Assembly: GCF_017310015.1 (NCBI RefSeq) | Contig: NZ_CP022297.1 | Coordinates: 1,426,001-1,490,000 of the forward strand | Source of the DNA: Marinobacterium iners | GTDB lineage: Bacteria > Pseudomonadota > Gammaproteobacteria > Pseudomonadales > Balneatricaceae | Direction: 5' to 3' | Length of the DNA stretch: 64,000 bases | In this document: positions 36,276 through 44,877 of the stretch, piece by piece | How the letters are laid out: every line of letters starts with the position of its first letter | Numbering within the stretch: position 1 is the first letter of the stretch | Notes under the pieces: generated by a model | Told to the model about the DNA's origin: nothing | The model's database searches: none | The model's input: the letters and a program-made list of their open reading frames with translations, nothing else | Made by a program: the position numbers and the translations under genes

Positions 36276-37136
36276 TCAGCGCAACAGCAGCAGCGGAACC
36301 TTGCTGTTATGCAGCATCCAGTGGGTCATGCTGCCCAGCAGAAACTGGCGGATACGGGAGTGGCCCCAGGCCCCCATCACCAGCATGCCGATCTGCTGCT
36401 CTTCCACATACCCCATCAGGGCGGTGCGCACCTCTTCCTGCTCAAGCTCTGCGATTGTAACCTCGAACCCGGCTCCCTCCAGCATGGTTTTGGCATTGGC
36501 CAGCTGTTCACGCTGGCGCTCAAGGCGCTTGCCTGCCATCACCAGATGACAGGGGATGCCCTTGAACAGTGGGCTTTGGGCAACCATTTTCAACGCCTTG
36601 TTGGCTGTAACACTGCCGTCATAGGCGAGCATAAAGCGTTCGGGGGCCTTGAAGTTCTCCAGTGCCACCAGAATCGGTTTTTGCAGTGTACGGGTGACAT
36701 TTTCCAGATGGCTGCCGACGGCATCACTGGCGCTGTCATGGGCTTCACCCTGACGTCCCATCACCAGCAGGCGGGTATCCGGCTCGAACTCCAGCAGGGT
36801 ATCGACCAGAAAATCGTGGCGTTGCAGCTCGCTGATCTGTTCATTGGATACACCGGCTTCTTCCACCTGCTTGCGGGCTTCGGCCAGCATGAAACGGCCC
36901 TGCTCCAGCATCAGGCGGCTGCGTTTGCCATCCAGCTCGGCCAGCTCTTCCAGCAGATGCTCACGAGTCCCAAGGCCAATGTTGCCGCTCATGTTGCCTT
37001 CGGACGGGTAGTCGGTTTTTTCCAGCACATGCAGCAGCTCCAGCGGTGCGTTCAGTTGCTGCTGGGCCCAGGCGGAGGCTGTACACACGTTGATGGCGGC
37101 CCGTGAGCCATCGATACACGCAATAATCTTGCTCAT
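36276..37136 (-). CDS. Tandem universal stress protein (UspE-like)
   Basis: This 286-residue cytosolic protein has two Usp domains, about 1-145 and 150-286. The second keeps the nucleotide-binding pattern MGAWGHSRIRQFLLGS; the first has a weaker version, MGRQGEAHDSASDAVGS. It starts 12 bp after the stop of the SulP transporter gene and is cotranscribed with it. SulP-Usp pairs recur in marine bacteria and may link anion or bicarbonate uptake to stress, but the role is not established. Confidence 0.87.
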   Translation of the reverse strand: MSKIIACIDGSRAAINVCTASAWAQQQLNAPLELLHVLEKTDYPSEGNMSGNIGLGTREHLLEELAELDGKRSRLMLEQGRFMLAEARKQVEEAGVSNEQISELQRHDFLVDTLLEFEPDTRLLVMGRQGEAHDSASDAVGSHLENVTRTLQKPILVALENFKAPERFMLAYDGSVTANKALKMVAQSPLFKGIPCHLVMAGKRLERQREQLANAKTMLEGAGFEVTIAELEQEEVRTALMGYVEEQQIGMLVMGAWGHSRIRQFLLGSMTHWMLHNSKVPLLLLR

Positions 37137-37148
37137 GGTCAGTATCCC

Positions 37149-38639
37149 TTAATGCCCGGACATGAATTTTTCGACCGCTTCAGGCTTGTTGTGGATCGCC
37201 TGTTTGTCGACGATGGTGCGGCTGGCCTCATTGAGGCCAATAACGTCGACCTCAACACCTTCGCGGCGGAACTTAAGCACGACCTTGTCCAGTGAACCAA
37301 CGGCCGTAATATCCCAGAAATGAGCCTGGCTCAGGTCGATTACGACCTTATCAAGCGCTTCCTTGAAATCAAAGGAAGTGATGAATTTTTCCGCCGAGGT
37401 GAAGAATACTTGTCCGACCACTGTGTACGTACGGGTGGCGCTGGCATCGTCCTTGTGTGAGCGGATTGCCATGTGCTGACCCACCTTGTTGGCGAAGAAC
37501 AGCGACGCCAGCAGTACCCCAACGAACACACCGATTGCCAGGTTGTGTGTTGCAACCACTACGGCGACGGTGGCGATCATGACCACGTTGGTCGACATCG
37601 GGTGTTTCTTCAGATCCCGAATCGACGCCCAAGAGAAGGTGCCGATCGACACCATGATCATTACGGCTACCAGGGCCGCCATCGGGATCTGGCTGATCCA
37701 TTCGTCCAGAAAGACCACCAGAATGATCAGGAACAGACCCGCCACGAAAGTGGAGAGACGGCCTCGACCACCGGATTTCACGTTAATGATCGACTGTCCT
37801 ATCATCGCACAGCCGGCCATGCCGCCGAGCAGGCCCGAACCGATATTGGCGATGCCCTGACCCTTGCACTCACGGTTGCGGTCGCTGCTGGTGTCGGTCA
37901 GCTCGTCAACGATGTTGGCGGTCATCAAGGACTCCAGCAGGCCGACAACGGCCAGGCCAAGGGAGTAGGGTAGGATGATCATCAGAGTTTCAAGGTTCAG
38001 CGGCACTTCAGGCCAGAGGAAAATCGGCAGGGTGTCCGGTAACTCGCCCATGTCGCCAACGGTGCGAATATCGAGGCCGAAGATCATGGCCACAGCGGTC
38101 ATGGAGATGATGCAGACCAGAGGGGAGGGCAGGTTCTTGCCCAGTACCGGCACATAGGGGAAAAGATAGATGATGCCCAGACCGGCGGCCGTCATGGCGT
38201 AGACATGCCAGGTCACGTTGGTCAGCTCGGGCAGCTGAGCCATGAAGATCAGGATGGCCAGCGCGTTGACGAAGCCGGTTACCACCGAGCGCGATACAAA
38301 GCGCATCAAGTCACCCAGCTTGAGAAAGCCCGCCAGAATCTGAATCACGCCCGTAAGCAGAGTCGCGGCAAGCAGATACTGCAGACCATGTTCCTTAACC
38401 AGCGTTACCATCAAAAGCGCCATGGCACCGGTGGCGGCCGAGATCATCCCGGGGCGACCGCCCACAAAGGCGATGATGACGGCGATACAGAAAGAGGCAT
38501 AGAGGCCAACCTTGGGATCGACACCGGCAATGATGGAGAAGGCGATTGCCTCGGGAATCAGGGCCAGTGCCACAACCGTTCCCGCAAGCAAGTCGTTGCG
38601 GATATTGGAGAACCAGTCCTGTTTGATTTTTTGCAGCAT
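37149..38639 (-). CDS. SulP-family inorganic anion transporter with STAS domain
   Basis: This 496-residue protein has about ten to twelve membrane helices in the sulfate-transporter fold (EAIAFSIIAGVDPKVGLYAS, MISAATGAMALLMV, GMAGCAMIGQSIINVKSGGR). A C-terminal STAS domain spans about 400-490 (VVIDLSQAHFWDITAVGSLD). SulP proteins carry sulfate, bicarbonate or dicarboxylates with Na+ or H+. The divergent neighbour is a complete sulfate ABC importer, which hints at sulfate, but a BicA-like bicarbonate role is equally possible from sequence alone. Confidence 0.86.
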   Translation of the reverse strand: MLQKIKQDWFSNIRNDLLAGTVVALALIPEAIAFSIIAGVDPKVGLYASFCIAVIIAFVGGRPGMISAATGAMALLMVTLVKEHGLQYLLAATLLTGVIQILAGFLKLGDLMRFVSRSVVTGFVNALAILIFMAQLPELTNVTWHVYAMTAAGLGIIYLFPYVPVLGKNLPSPLVCIISMTAVAMIFGLDIRTVGDMGELPDTLPIFLWPEVPLNLETLMIILPYSLGLAVVGLLESLMTANIVDELTDTSSDRNRECKGQGIANIGSGLLGGMAGCAMIGQSIINVKSGGRGRLSTFVAGLFLIILVVFLDEWISQIPMAALVAVMIMVSIGTFSWASIRDLKKHPMSTNVVMIATVAVVVATHNLAIGVFVGVLLASLFFANKVGQHMAIRSHKDDASATRTYTVVGQVFFTSAEKFITSFDFKEALDKVVIDLSQAHFWDITAVGSLDKVVLKFRREGVEVDVIGLNEASRTIVDKQAIHNKPEAVEKFMSGH

Positions 38640-38780
38640 TACAGCGCTCTCAAGATCGATGAATATTAGCAGGGGCGCGATTATAGCAAATTTCTATATG
38701 GCTATAAAATTATAAGATTTGGATTATTGATTTCCTTTTGTTATAAAGAATCCATTCTTAAGACCCTGACAAAAGGTGCA

Positions 38781-39779
38781 ATGATGAAAAACTGGATCAA
38801 GGCGGCTGCTTTGGGCGCTGCCCTGCTGTCGCAGCCGGTACTGGCTGAAGAGCGTGAACTGCTTAACACATCATACGACATTGCCCGTGAGCTGTTCGCT
38901 GACTACAACGAGCATTTCAAGGCTCACTGGCAGGCAAAAACCGGTGAAACCGTTGCCATCAAACAGTCCCATGCGGGCTCTTCCAAGCAGGCCCAGGCCA
39001 TTCTGCAGGGGCTGCGTGCAGATGTCGTTACCTTTAACCAGGTGACTGATATCGACATCCTGCATGAGCGTGGCAATCTGATTCCGGCAGACTGGTCCGA
39101 GCGTTTGCCCAACGCCAGTTCTCCCTACTACTCCACCATGGCGTTTCTGGTTCGTGAAGGTAACCCGAAGAACATTCAGAACTGGGATGACCTGATTCGT
39201 GATGATGTGGCACTGGTAATGCCGAACCCGAAAACGTCCGGCAACGGTCGCTATACCTACTTGGCCGCACTGGGTTACGCCCAGAAAGTGTTCGGCGGTG
39301 ATCAGGAAAAAATCGACCAGTTTCTGGCCAAGTTGCTGCGACAGGTAAAAGTGTTCGATACCGGCGGCCGCGGCGCCACCACCACTTTTGTTGAGCGTGG
39401 CATTGGTGACGTGCTGCTGACCTTCGAGAGCGAAATTCTGAACCTGGCCGACAGCCATAAGGGTGCCTATCAGGCGGTGACACCGAAAGTCAGCTTCCTG
39501 GCCGAATTCCCGGTGACCTGGCTGGAAAGCAATAACGAGCGCAATGGCACAACCGATCTGGCCAAGGCCTATCTGGAAGAGCTGTACTCCGAAGCGTCTC
39601 AGCGCCTGTTGGCCGGCTATAACTACCGTGTTCACAACGATGTCGTGAAAGCCGAAACAGCGGATCGTTTCCCTGAAGTTGAGCTGCTGCCGATTCAGGC
39701 CATTACCGGCAGCTGGCAGAAGGCGATGGACGAACATTTTGCCAGCGGTGGCAAGCTGGACCAGCTGCAGCGTCGCTAG
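38781..39779 (+). CDS. sbp: Sulfate/thiosulfate ABC transporter periplasmic binding protein
   Basis: This 332-residue periplasmic protein has a signal peptide ending near PVLAEE. Sulfate-binding family motifs include LLNTSYDIARELF, SHAGSSKQAQAIL, PNPKTSGNGRYTYLAALGYA and GIGDVLLTFESE. ATG 38781 (or 38784) follows AAAAGG and aligns with the signal peptide; a longer frame from 38727 adds a non-signal extension. It begins the sbp-cysT-cysW-cysA operon. A terminator-like hairpin shortly after its stop may raise its level relative to the membrane subunits. Sbp and CysP cannot be fully separated by eye, but the sequence resembles Sbp. Confidence 0.9.
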   Translation: MMKNWIKAAALGAALLSQPVLAEERELLNTSYDIARELFADYNEHFKAHWQAKTGETVAIKQSHAGSSKQAQAILQGLRADVVTFNQVTDIDILHERGNLIPADWSERLPNASSPYYSTMAFLVREGNPKNIQNWDDLIRDDVALVMPNPKTSGNGRYTYLAALGYAQKVFGGDQEKIDQFLAKLLRQVKVFDTGGRGATTTFVERGIGDVLLTFESEILNLADSHKGAYQAVTPKVSFLAEFPVTWLESNNERNGTTDLAKAYLEELYSEASQRLLAGYNYRVHNDVVKAETADRFPEVELLPIQAITGSWQKAMDEHFASGGKLDQLQRR

Positions 39780-39788
39780 GAGCCCCAC

Positions 39789-40679
39789 GTGACCTCACGG
39801 CAACACTCAGTACCGCAATCATCAGGCGCCCCCTTTGGGGGGCGTCTTTTTGGCAGCAGAAGCAAGCGGGTGCTGCCCGGCTTTGCACTGAGCCTTGGCA
39901 TCTCTCTGTTCTTCGTCAGCCTGGTGCTGTTGCTGCCCATCAGTGGGCTGGTGATGGAAACCTCGGGGATGGGTTGGGCGCGTTTTTGGCAGGTCATAAC
40001 CGACCCGCGCGTGATTGAATCCTACAAGGTAACGCTCTGGACCGCCCTGGCGGCTTCACTTTTCAACGGCGCGTTTGGTCTGTTGCTGGCGTGGGTGCTG
40101 GTACGGTACGAGTTCCCGGGCAAGCGGCTGGTGGATGCGATGGTCGATCTGCCCTTCGCGTTGCCGACGGCGGTTGCCGGCATTACGCTGGCGGGCCTGT
40201 TCTCACAGAACGGCTGGTACGGTCAGTGGCTGGCACAGCTGGGGATCGATGTGGCCTTTACGCCGCTGGGTATTGTGGTCGCCATGTCGTTCACCAGTAT
40301 CCCCTTTGTGGTGCGTACCGTTCAGCCAGTGCTGGAAGATATGGCCCCTGAGGATGAAGAGGCCGCCATTACACTGGGAGCCACCGATCTGCGCGTATTC
40401 AGACAGGTGGTGTTTCCGGCGATCTGGCCGGCACTGGTGACCGGTATTGCGCTCTCTTTTACCCGCAGTCTGGGTGAATTTGGCGCCATCATCTTTATTG
40501 CGGGCAACATGCCCTATGTGAGTGAAGTGACCAGCCTGATGATCTTCATTCGGCTGCAGGAGTTTGACTACGCCGCCGCCAGTGCCATCGCATCCGTGGT
40601 GCTGCTGGTATCGCTGGTCCTGCTGTTTTCAATCAACCTTTGGCAGGCGCGGTTTCTGCGCCGGCTGGCAGGTCGGTAA
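39789..40679 (+). CDS. cysT: Sulfate/thiosulfate ABC transporter permease CysT (CysU)
   Basis: This 296-residue permease with six membrane helices is closely like E. coli CysU: RVLPGFALSLGISL, DLPFALPTAVAGITLAGLF, ALSFTRSLGEFGAIIFIAGN and the coupling segment EDEEAAITLGATDL. GTG 39789 has AGGAG seven bases upstream. The first 18 residues have no counterpart in E. coli and are encoded by a stretch that also forms a terminator-like hairpin (39824-39851). No other in-frame start lies between the hairpin and the conserved region, so the leader seems to be translated. Confidence 0.9.
   Translation: MTSRQHSVPQSSGAPFGGRLFGSRSKRVLPGFALSLGISLFFVSLVLLLPISGLVMETSGMGWARFWQVITDPRVIESYKVTLWTALAASLFNGAFGLLLAWVLVRYEFPGKRLVDAMVDLPFALPTAVAGITLAGLFSQNGWYGQWLAQLGIDVAFTPLGIVVAMSFTSIPFVVRTVQPVLEDMAPEDEEAAITLGATDLRVFRQVVFPAIWPALVTGIALSFTRSLGEFGAIIFIAGNMPYVSEVTSLMIFIRLQEFDYAAASAIASVVLLVSLVLLFSINLWQARFLRRLAGR
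39824..39851 (+). terminator. Terminator-like hairpin inside the 5' coding region of cysT
   Basis: AGGCGCCCCC (39824-39833) pairs with GGGGGCGTCT (39838-39847) around a TTTG loop: ten pairs including one G-T, followed by a run of T to 39851. This is the form of an intrinsic terminator, yet it begins 12 codons into cysT. It could attenuate transcription when cysT is poorly translated, favouring sbp expression. Confidence 0.6.
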
Positions 40680-40685
40680 TTGATC

Positions 40686-41549
40686 ATGAGACGTGCACAA
40701 CATAACCGCATTGGTGATCAGCCCTGGGTGAAGTGGCTGTTGGTCGGGTTGACCCTGACGCTGGCTGTACTGCTGTTACTGGTGCCGCTGGTGATGATCT
40801 TTGCCCAAGCGTTCAGTGCCGGTGTCGCTGGCTATATTGAAAACCTGAGCGACAGTATTACCCTGCACGCCATCGGCCTGACCTTGCTGGTAGCGGCACT
40901 GACCGTGCCGCTGAATCTGGTATTCGGTACCGCACTGGCCTGGGCCGTGACCCGGTTCAATTTTCCGGGTCGCAAGCTGTTGATCACGTTGATCGATATT
41001 CCCTTTGCGGTCTCCCCGGTGGTGGCAGGTTTGCTCTACCTGGTGCTATACGGCAACAACGGCTGGGTGGGCAGTTGGCTCAGTGACTACGATGTTCAGC
41101 TGATGTTTGCCTGGCCGGGCATTGTCATGGTGACCGTGTTCGTGACCTGTCCCTTTGTTGCCCGTGAGCTGATCCCGCTGATGCAGCAGCAGGGCAGTGA
41201 AGAGGAAGAGGCTGCAGTGGTGCTCGGTGCTTCGGGCTGGCGGCTGTTCCGCAAGATCACGTTGCCCAATATCAAATGGGCGCTGATTTACGGGGTGGTA
41301 CTGACCAACGCACGGGCGGTGGGCGAGTTCGGCGCCGTGTCGGTGGTGTCCGGCAATATCCGTGGCGAGACCAATACCTTGCCGCTGCATGTGGAGCTGC
41401 TGTATCAGGATTACAACATCGTGGGGGCCTTTGCCAGTGCCTCCCTGCTGGCGGGCATCGCGGTGCTGACGCTGGCGGTAAAAGGGTTTGTGGAGTGGCA
41501 TCAAAGCCGCGAAACCGTGGAAACACCGAGTGACAGGACCGGCGCATGA
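40686..41549 (+). CDS. cysW: Sulfate/thiosulfate ABC transporter permease CysW
   Basis: This 287-residue inner-membrane permease has six helices and CysW motifs: DIPFAVSPVVAGLLYLVLYG, EEEAAVVLGASGWRLF, and NARAVGEFGAVSVVSGNIRG. It follows cysT by a few bases and overlaps cysA by 4 bp. It forms the translocation channel with CysT. ATG 40686 is preferred over TTG 40680. Confidence 0.92.
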   Translation: MRRAQHNRIGDQPWVKWLLVGLTLTLAVLLLLVPLVMIFAQAFSAGVAGYIENLSDSITLHAIGLTLLVAALTVPLNLVFGTALAWAVTRFNFPGRKLLITLIDIPFAVSPVVAGLLYLVLYGNNGWVGSWLSDYDVQLMFAWPGIVMVTVFVTCPFVARELIPLMQQQGSEEEEAAVVLGASGWRLFRKITLPNIKWALIYGVVLTNARAVGEFGAVSVVSGNIRGETNTLPLHVELLYQDYNIVGAFASASLLAGIAVLTLAVKGFVEWHQSRETVETPSDRTGA

Positions 41550-42640
41550 CCATCAGAATTGAACGGGTAAACAAGTTCTTCGGCAACTTTCAGGCGCTGC
41601 ATGACGTGAATCTGGAGATTCCCGAAGGCCAGCTGACGGCCCTGCTGGGACCATCCGGTTCGGGCAAGACGACGTTGCTCCGCATCATTGCGGGACTTGA
41701 AAGCAATGATCAGGGCCGCATTCTGTTTGGTGATCAGGATGTGAGCAAACTGCATGTGCGCGATCGCAATATCGGTTTCGTATTCCAGCACTATGCCCTG
41801 TTTCGCAACCTGACGGTGGCGCAAAACATCGCCTTTGGTCTGGAATCGTTGCCGCGCCGCGAGCGGCCGGCAAAAGCTGAAATCGCCAAGCGGGTGAAGG
41901 AGCTGCTGGAGATGATTCAGCTGCCGCAGCTGGCGGATCGCTATCCCGCCCAGCTCTCCGGTGGACAGAAGCAGCGTGTGGCCCTGGCACGGGCGCTGGC
42001 CACTCGGCCGCGGATTCTGTTGCTGGATGAACCGTTCGGGGCGCTGGACGCGAAAGTGCGCAAGGACTTGCGCCGCTGGCTGCGCAGCCTGCATGACGAA
42101 TTCCACTTTACCAGCATCTTCGTGACTCACGATCAGGAGGAGGCGCTGGAGCTGTCCGATCAGGTCGTGGTAATGAGTCATGGTCGGGTGGAGCAGGTCA
42201 ATACACCCACAGAACTCTATGCCCGACCGGAAAGCCGCTTCGTGTTCGATTTTCTGGGGCATGTGAATGTACTCTCGGGACAGATCGAAAGCGATCGACT
42301 GAGTCAGGGGGACGCTTGGGTCAGGCTGCCGCAGGCCGCACAGCAAGGCGAGGCACAACTCTGTCTTCGTCCGCATGAGGTCAGGCTGGTCGAGCAGCCA
42401 TCCGAACATGCCTACCTGCCGTTCAACATCGAGGCCGTCAGCCTGATCGGCTCTGAGGTTAGGGTTGAGCTGCGCCCTGATGGCTGGGCCGGTGACGAGA
42501 TCTGGGAAGTGGGTATCAGCCACGCCGAATTCAACCGGCGTCAGCCCAAGCGTGGTGACCGCTGCTACGCGGTGCCCGATGTGGGGCACCTGTTTGTGGG
42601 AACCGACAGCAAACCCAAGACACTGGCCTGGGCTCAGTAA
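41546..42640 (+). CDS. cysA: Sulfate/thiosulfate ABC transporter ATP-binding protein CysA
   Basis: This 364-residue ATPase has Walker A GPSGSGKTT, signature LSGGQKQRVALARALA, Walker B ILLLDEPFGALD and switch-loop FVTHDQEEAL. A C-terminal TOBE-type regulatory domain starts at about 240. It overlaps cysW by 4 bp and completes the importer. Its 3' end overlaps the convergent metallophosphoesterase gene by 7 bp; a weak stem (CTCAGGCG/CGTCTGAG) at about 42641-42659 could serve as a shared terminator. Confidence 0.93.
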   Translation: MTIRIERVNKFFGNFQALHDVNLEIPEGQLTALLGPSGSGKTTLLRIIAGLESNDQGRILFGDQDVSKLHVRDRNIGFVFQHYALFRNLTVAQNIAFGLESLPRRERPAKAEIAKRVKELLEMIQLPQLADRYPAQLSGGQKQRVALARALATRPRILLLDEPFGALDAKVRKDLRRWLRSLHDEFHFTSIFVTHDQEEALELSDQVVVMSHGRVEQVNTPTELYARPESRFVFDFLGHVNVLSGQIESDRLSQGDAWVRLPQAAQQGEAQLCLRPHEVRLVEQPSEHAYLPFNIEAVSLIGSEVRVELRPDGWAGDEIWEVGISHAEFNRRQPKRGDRCYAVPDVGHLFVGTDSKPKTLAWAQ

Positions 42641-43485
42641 CTCAGGCGCAGCGTCTGAGGCTTAAGCGGGGTGGCTGGCTCCAGTCGATCTGCCTCCGGC
42701 AGAATATCGGTACTGGGCCAGCGCCCGCTTGTCAGTGCCTGCGCGTATGCATCACACAAGTCCGCCTGTTGCATCCGTTGCCGGCTTGTCTGGGCCTGAT
42801 ACGGCAGTCGGTGCCAATGGGCCATGACGCCATCGCTGTCGGGTTCCAGCAGCAGATACCAGCCATCCCGAGTCCCGTCATTGGCGGGCATGCCGATCAC
42901 ACCGGCGTTGAGCCAGTAGCCACGCTCAAGCCGCTCGCCAAACGGAATGCCGCAATGCCCCCCGACCACCACATCGGCAGCGGTGGCTGACAGGCGTGCC
43001 TGTTTCAGTGCCTGCGGGGTGCCCGGGAAGATGAACTCGTTGATGCTGTCAGGACTGCCGTGTACCACGCTGAATTGGAGTGAGCCCAACTGAAAATCCA
43101 GCTGTCCCGGCAGTTGGGCCATCCAGCGCTGCTGCTCTGCGCTGATCCGTTGGCTGGCGTAGCGATACCACTCGATCGACAGCAGTGAGCAGCTGCTGTT
43201 GGCGTCAAATCCGCAGCCGCAGTCGGGCGCGCCGGCTCCCAATGACTGCTCGCAGTTGCCCTGTACCACATGGATGCCCCAACGCCGGATCAGCTCAAGG
43301 GTTTCCACGGGCTCGGCGCAGTAGGCGATGATATCGCCGGTGCAGATGATCCGCTCGGGCGGAATTTGCAGCCGCTGTGCTTCGGCCTGCACCGCTTCGG
43401 TGGCGGCCAGATTGCTGTAGGGGCCACCAAACAGCAATACAGGCCCGTTCAACAGTCCCAGGTCCCTCTTCGGGTTGATCATCAT
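42634..43485 (-). CDS. Metallophosphoesterase family protein at the end of the ArsS operon
   Basis: This is a protein of about 283 residues with calcineurin-like phosphoesterase motifs in the divergent form: FGGPYSNLAA, CTGDIIAYCAEP, VQGNCE, VVHGSP and GGHCGIPF. These place it with the small cytosolic metallophosphatases that use two metal ions. The start is the ATG at 43485 (or 43482), overlapping the symporter stop; longer upstream frames run through that gene and are not real. It is the last gene of a nine-gene minus-strand unit beginning with a sigma factor. A cluster CGCGF in the middle is unusual. The substrate is unknown; a nucleotide or sugar phosphate of the arsenosugar-like pathway is a guess. 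Confidence 0.82.
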   Translation of the reverse strand: MMINPKRDLGLLNGPVLLFGGPYSNLAATEAVQAEAQRLQIPPERIICTGDIIAYCAEPVETLELIRRWGIHVVQGNCEQSLGAGAPDCGCGFDANSSCSLLSIEWYRYASQRISAEQQRWMAQLPGQLDFQLGSLQFSVVHGSPDSINEFIFPGTPQALKQARLSATAADVVVGGHCGIPFGERLERGYWLNAGVIGMPANDGTRDGWYLLLEPDSDGVMAHWHRLPYQAQTSRQRMQQADLCDAYAQALTSGRWPSTDILPEADRLEPATPLKPQTLRLSY

Positions 43486-44876
43486 GGCTGTACCTGCATC
43501 CGGCTGTTCGCTGGTCGGGGGCGGCGGGCACTCAGGCTGCCGATCTGGAACATCAGGCAGCCGATGACCAGCACGGCCAGTGAGATCCACAACAGCTTGG
43601 TGTACTTGTGCGCCTCGCCCAACAGGGCGCTGTAGCCCGAGGACTCGGTGAAATAGAGCACCGCACCCCCAAGTGCTACAACAAAGCTGCCCAGATAGCT
43701 CCAGAGCGGAATGTCGCGTTGATTGCCCCACAGGCTGAAAAAGATGACCGGGGCCAGGTACATGGACGCGGTACCGCTGACCGCCACGGCGCTGAACAGA
43801 TCCTTGTTGCCCCAGAACACCAGCGCCAGCCCCAGCAGCATGAACAGCACCATGGCGATACGGCCGTTGTTTACCCGTGCCGGAACCAGTTTCATGTCCA
43901 TCACCACCAGTTTGGCAGAACTGGACAGGGTGCTGTCCAGGGTCGACATGGCCGAAATCACCAGCGTGGCACTGAACAGCAGCATGGGCCATTCACCCAA
44001 CAATCGCGTCAGCGCCTGGTTCATGTCTTCACCACTAAAAGCACCGGCACCGGCAATAACGCCCAGTGAACCAAAGGCGAGAATGCACAGGGTGCTGATC
44101 CAGCCGGCATGGATGAAGCTGCGCCAGGTGGTGCGGCGGTCGGCAAGGAAGCCACGATCCATCATCACCGGGTCGTGCATCGGGTAGCTCCACACCTGCA
44201 GCAGGGCGACCAGCAGCAGAATGGGGCCGGGATCACTGATCGCGAAGGGCTTGAAGTCGAGCAGGGCGATAGAAAAGTGACCTCCGGCCACGGCAAAGAT
44301 CAGCAGCAGCCCCAGTACGGCCAAGAACACCAGCATCTGGAACAGGTCGGTGCGCAGGCTGGCGTGCAGGCCACCGAGCATGGAATAGATCAGGGTCACA
44401 AGCGACACGGCCAGTACCGCCAGGGTATAGGCCTGAGAACCGGCCACACCGAACAGAATGCCGATTACCAGCAGGTTGGCGAACACCTCGCTGACAAGGC
44501 GCACGCCGATCACCAGGTTGTAGCAGCGGGTGCCCCAGTGGCCAAAGCGTTCATGCAGGAAGGCCTGAATGCTCGTGTGCCCCTGTCGAAAGCGCAGGTG
44601 GTCGATGATCAGGGCGCCGGTAAAAAACGACAGGTAATAGGCGGCGTAGGCAAGCGTGCCCCAAATACCGTAATAAAAGCCCAGAATGGCGGCATTAAGC
44701 AGCGAACGGGCAAAGATCCAGGTGGTGACCTGAGAGAATATCAGCGTGATTAGCCCCGGTGCATCGCCTTCGGCAGAGCGGCCATGGAAAAAGCCGTTCT
44801 CCTGTGTCCTTTGGCGGGACAGATACAGCGAGAAGGCAGCCACGATCATAATCAAAACAGCCAGCGGAGTGTTCAT
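43482..44876 (-). CDS. Sodium:solute symporter family transporter (SSS/SLC5)
   Basis: This 464-residue membrane protein has about twelve to thirteen helices of the LeuT fold and SSS traits such as an ISAMSTLDSTLSSSAKLVVMD segment that corresponds to the sodium site region and YSMLGGLHASLRTDLFQM. It is separated by one base from the DUF3047 gene and overlaps the phosphoesterase gene by 4 bp. No substrate can be named. The context suggests import of a precursor for, or movement of a product from, the ArsS-linked pathway. Confidence 0.83.
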   Translation of the reverse strand: MNTPLAVLIMIVAAFSLYLSRQRTQENGFFHGRSAEGDAPGLITLIFSQVTTWIFARSLLNAAILGFYYGIWGTLAYAAYYLSFFTGALIIDHLRFRQGHTSIQAFLHERFGHWGTRCYNLVIGVRLVSEVFANLLVIGILFGVAGSQAYTLAVLAVSLVTLIYSMLGGLHASLRTDLFQMLVFLAVLGLLLIFAVAGGHFSIALLDFKPFAISDPGPILLLVALLQVWSYPMHDPVMMDRGFLADRRTTWRSFIHAGWISTLCILAFGSLGVIAGAGAFSGEDMNQALTRLLGEWPMLLFSATLVISAMSTLDSTLSSSAKLVVMDMKLVPARVNNGRIAMVLFMLLGLALVFWGNKDLFSAVAVSGTASMYLAPVIFFSLWGNQRDIPLWSYLGSFVVALGGAVLYFTESSGYSALLGEAHKYTKLLWISLAVLVIGCLMFQIGSLSARRPRPANSRMQVQP

Positions 44877-44877
44877 C

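Noticed and set aside
41501..42589. Minus-strand open frame (362 codons) opposite cysA
   Set aside because: CysA motifs on the plus strand are complete; the antisense frame lacks any family features.
43486..43992. N-terminal extension of the metallophosphoesterase
   Set aside because: The extension runs through the symporter gene in another frame and is of low-complexity Gly/His/Gln type; ATG 43485 starts just before the conserved domain.
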